Source: Crotophaga sulcirostris
Taxonomy: Eukaryota; Chordata; Aves; Cuculiformes; Crotophagidae
DNA length: 64,000 nucleotides
Assembly: GCA_013397455.1 (NCBI GenBank)
Contig: VYZB01000372.1
Location: 843,103-907,102, forward strand
Direction: 5' to 3'
Below, piece after piece: positions 62,614 to 64,000 of this stretch; within the stretch, counting starts at the first letter, position 1; each line of letters starts with the position of its first letter. The notes under the pieces are model-generated. The model worked only from the letters and a program-made list of their open reading frames with translations. It did not search any database and was not told the DNA's origin. A program made the translations under genes and the position numbers.

Positions 62614-62756
62614 ACTGGAAAAGACCTTTGAAGGTTATATAGTCTGGTGTCTTGTTTGAAGTGGGACTTCAGCCAACACTAGATCAGAACAGCCGAAGTT
62701 TTGTCTTCCTGAGTCTTGACAGTCTCCAGGGGTGGATACTCCACAGCTTCTCTGCG
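62614..62756 (-). mobile_element. Diverged CR1 3' fragment (antisense)
   Basis: The + strand CTGGAAAAGACCTTTGAAGG, then TAGTCTGGTG, AAGTGGGACTTCAGCCAACA, GAGTCTTGACAGTCTCCAGG and CTCCACAGCTTCTCTG follow the order of an antisense CR1 end ('ggaagggacctcaggaggtc...tagtcc...gtcttgaaaacctccaaggatggag...cacaacctctctg'). It is much more diverged than the other copies, so probably an old insertion. Boundaries are approximate. Confidence 0.7.
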
Positions 62757-62934
62757 TATTGTGCTAGACCATGGACAGCTGGTCCATAGAGAAGAGTATG
62801 CGCAGGCAACTTGTCCATCAACAGATGTTAACATTTGTGAACAACAGTTGTAGACTCTGGGGAGGTATGACTGTGGAAAGTGGCCAAGTTTACATGTTTT
62901 TCTTAGATATCGTCTTCTGTTAACCTTGCACAGA

Positions 62935-63000
62935 GTACTGGGCAAGGTGGCCCAGCTGGACTGACCCAGTATGGGATACATACTGGTTTTGTGTTCTTAT
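62935..63000 (+). mobile_element. Possible ancient LINE (L3/CR1-like) 3' tail
   Basis: GGACTGACCCAGTATGGGAT, followed by TTTTGTGTTCTTATA, resembles the 3' end of old L3/CR1-type elements ('ggtctgacccagtatggc...ttcttatgttctta'). It is a short match, so the call is tentative. Confidence 0.4.
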
Positions 63001-64000
63001 ACATGCATCTTTGTCTATGTGAGTTCGCTAAATCACAAGGATGACTGTATTACTGCATACTACATAACTTTTGGGTTTTACCGACAGGCAAATTGAAGAA
63101 ACAAGAATTTCTCTGTATCTTCACAACCATTTAATGATAGCCATTCCTGAATATTGTGGAAATGAAAGGCTTAATCTCGAACACTATGGCACTGATAGCA
63201 GATGAACATGTTTACTGTACTGGCTGAGTTGTTCTGATATTGAGTCTATGGCTTTGATATCCTTAGAGAAACAATCAGTATCTTCTTAGAGCTCCCATTA
63301 ATTTCAGTGTACTCTAACTTATGACCTATATTACCTCCTTGATTTAAAACTACTTCTTTTTCTATGACTTGCCTCAAAAATTATTTCTAAAAGATACAGT
63401 CTAATCAAGTGATTTGTTACTTTCTGAGGATGAATTTAGTGACACGCTTGCAATGGACTGGGACTCTAAAATAGAAAAATATTGGATTCTAGTGTTGTTT
63501 TGTGTACAGTTGGCTGTTAAATAGCTTAAACAAGCATATTAGACCTGTTGCTGACCTAATACAATTACACTGGCTTTTACCTTGTTTTGCCCTTGTTTGC
63601 ATGTTGTTCTCTGCTAAAAGCAATCTGTGTCCAAGATCAAGCAACATCAACTAATCATTACTGTGATAAATGGATTAAGAAAATGTGTTAGAAAACTAAT
63701 GCTCTCAGCTGGCTTTGCTTCTTTCATTTTCAAATTAGTTACATTAACCTCAGACCAAATTGGCAAATGACAGTGTTTGTGTTAGTGACTAATGAAGCTT
63801 GAGTAAACCAATGGCAGTTGTGTTTTATGTTACTCTTGTTTTCCTTAACAACTTATTTTTAGTAATTAACATGATCTTGACAATACTTAATACATATGAG
63901 AACTGAGTTCAAATCTGGATATATAAAAGAAGCATGACATCTATATTTAGACATGTACATCTCTACAGTTTGCATGTTTTAAAATGTAAATGTCAGCACC
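63001..64000 (+). other. OXR1 intron, nothing recognised
   Basis: AT-rich unique-looking sequence to the end of the window. No exon or repeat seen. Confidence 0.6.

Noticed and set aside
1..64000. CRISPR arrays, bacterial operons, tRNA or rRNA genes
   Set aside because: No regularly spaced repeats, no tRNA cloverleaf or rRNA motifs noticed, and gene structure and repeats are vertebrate.

Overview
This window looks like the interior of a large intron-rich vertebrate gene from a bird. The avian assignment rests on repeats. There are at least seven CR1 LINE fragments, several with the typical CR1 3' end or a readable ORF2 C-terminus, and four LTRs that look like the ERVL-type solo LTRs common in birds. 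No tRNA, rRNA, SINE, CRISPR array or bacterial-style operon is visible. Base composition is AT-rich (by eye) with short GC-richer patches.

Only one coding segment can be supported: a 197-bp internal exon at 59427-59623 on the + strand. Its reading frame matches the N-terminal, pre-LysM part of OXR1 (oxidation resistance 1, a TLDc-family protein). It has a good GTGAGT donor and an acceptor with a short pyrimidine tract. The 59.4 kb upstream and the 4.4 kb downstream are read as OXR1 introns. No other OXR1 exon was recognised, so the preceding coding exon (or alternative first exon) probably lies before position 1 and the next one after position 64000. An unrecognised short first exon inside the window cannot be excluded.

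Layout: 1-9.7 kb is non-repetitive intron with a 28-bp tandem duplication and a 20-bp palindrome. 9.7-12.5 kb holds a CR1 tail, an LTR remnant and an antisense solo LTR with perfect 5-bp target duplications. 16.2-17.6 kb holds AT microsatellites and a second probable antisense solo LTR. 21.2-26.7 kb is a CR1 cluster with a compact hairpin at 23.6 kb. 28.2-28.9 kb is a sense-oriented LTR with a poly(A) signal. 29-41.8 kb is almost repeat-free. 41.8 kb and 49.5-50.2 kb carry CR1 copies. 58.7 kb carries a decayed CR1 reverse-transcriptase piece just upstream of the OXR1 exon, and 62.6-63.0 kb holds old LINE tails.

Most open frames here are chance frames, CR1 coding remnants or their antisense shadows. 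I found no convincing undescribed system. The items most worth a second look are the sense-oriented LTR in the OXR1 intron, the antisense LTR with recognisable TATA and poly(A) signals, the hairpin at 23.6 kb, the double E-box palindrome at 8.5 kb and the reading-phase constraint on the exon upstream of the OXR1 exon.
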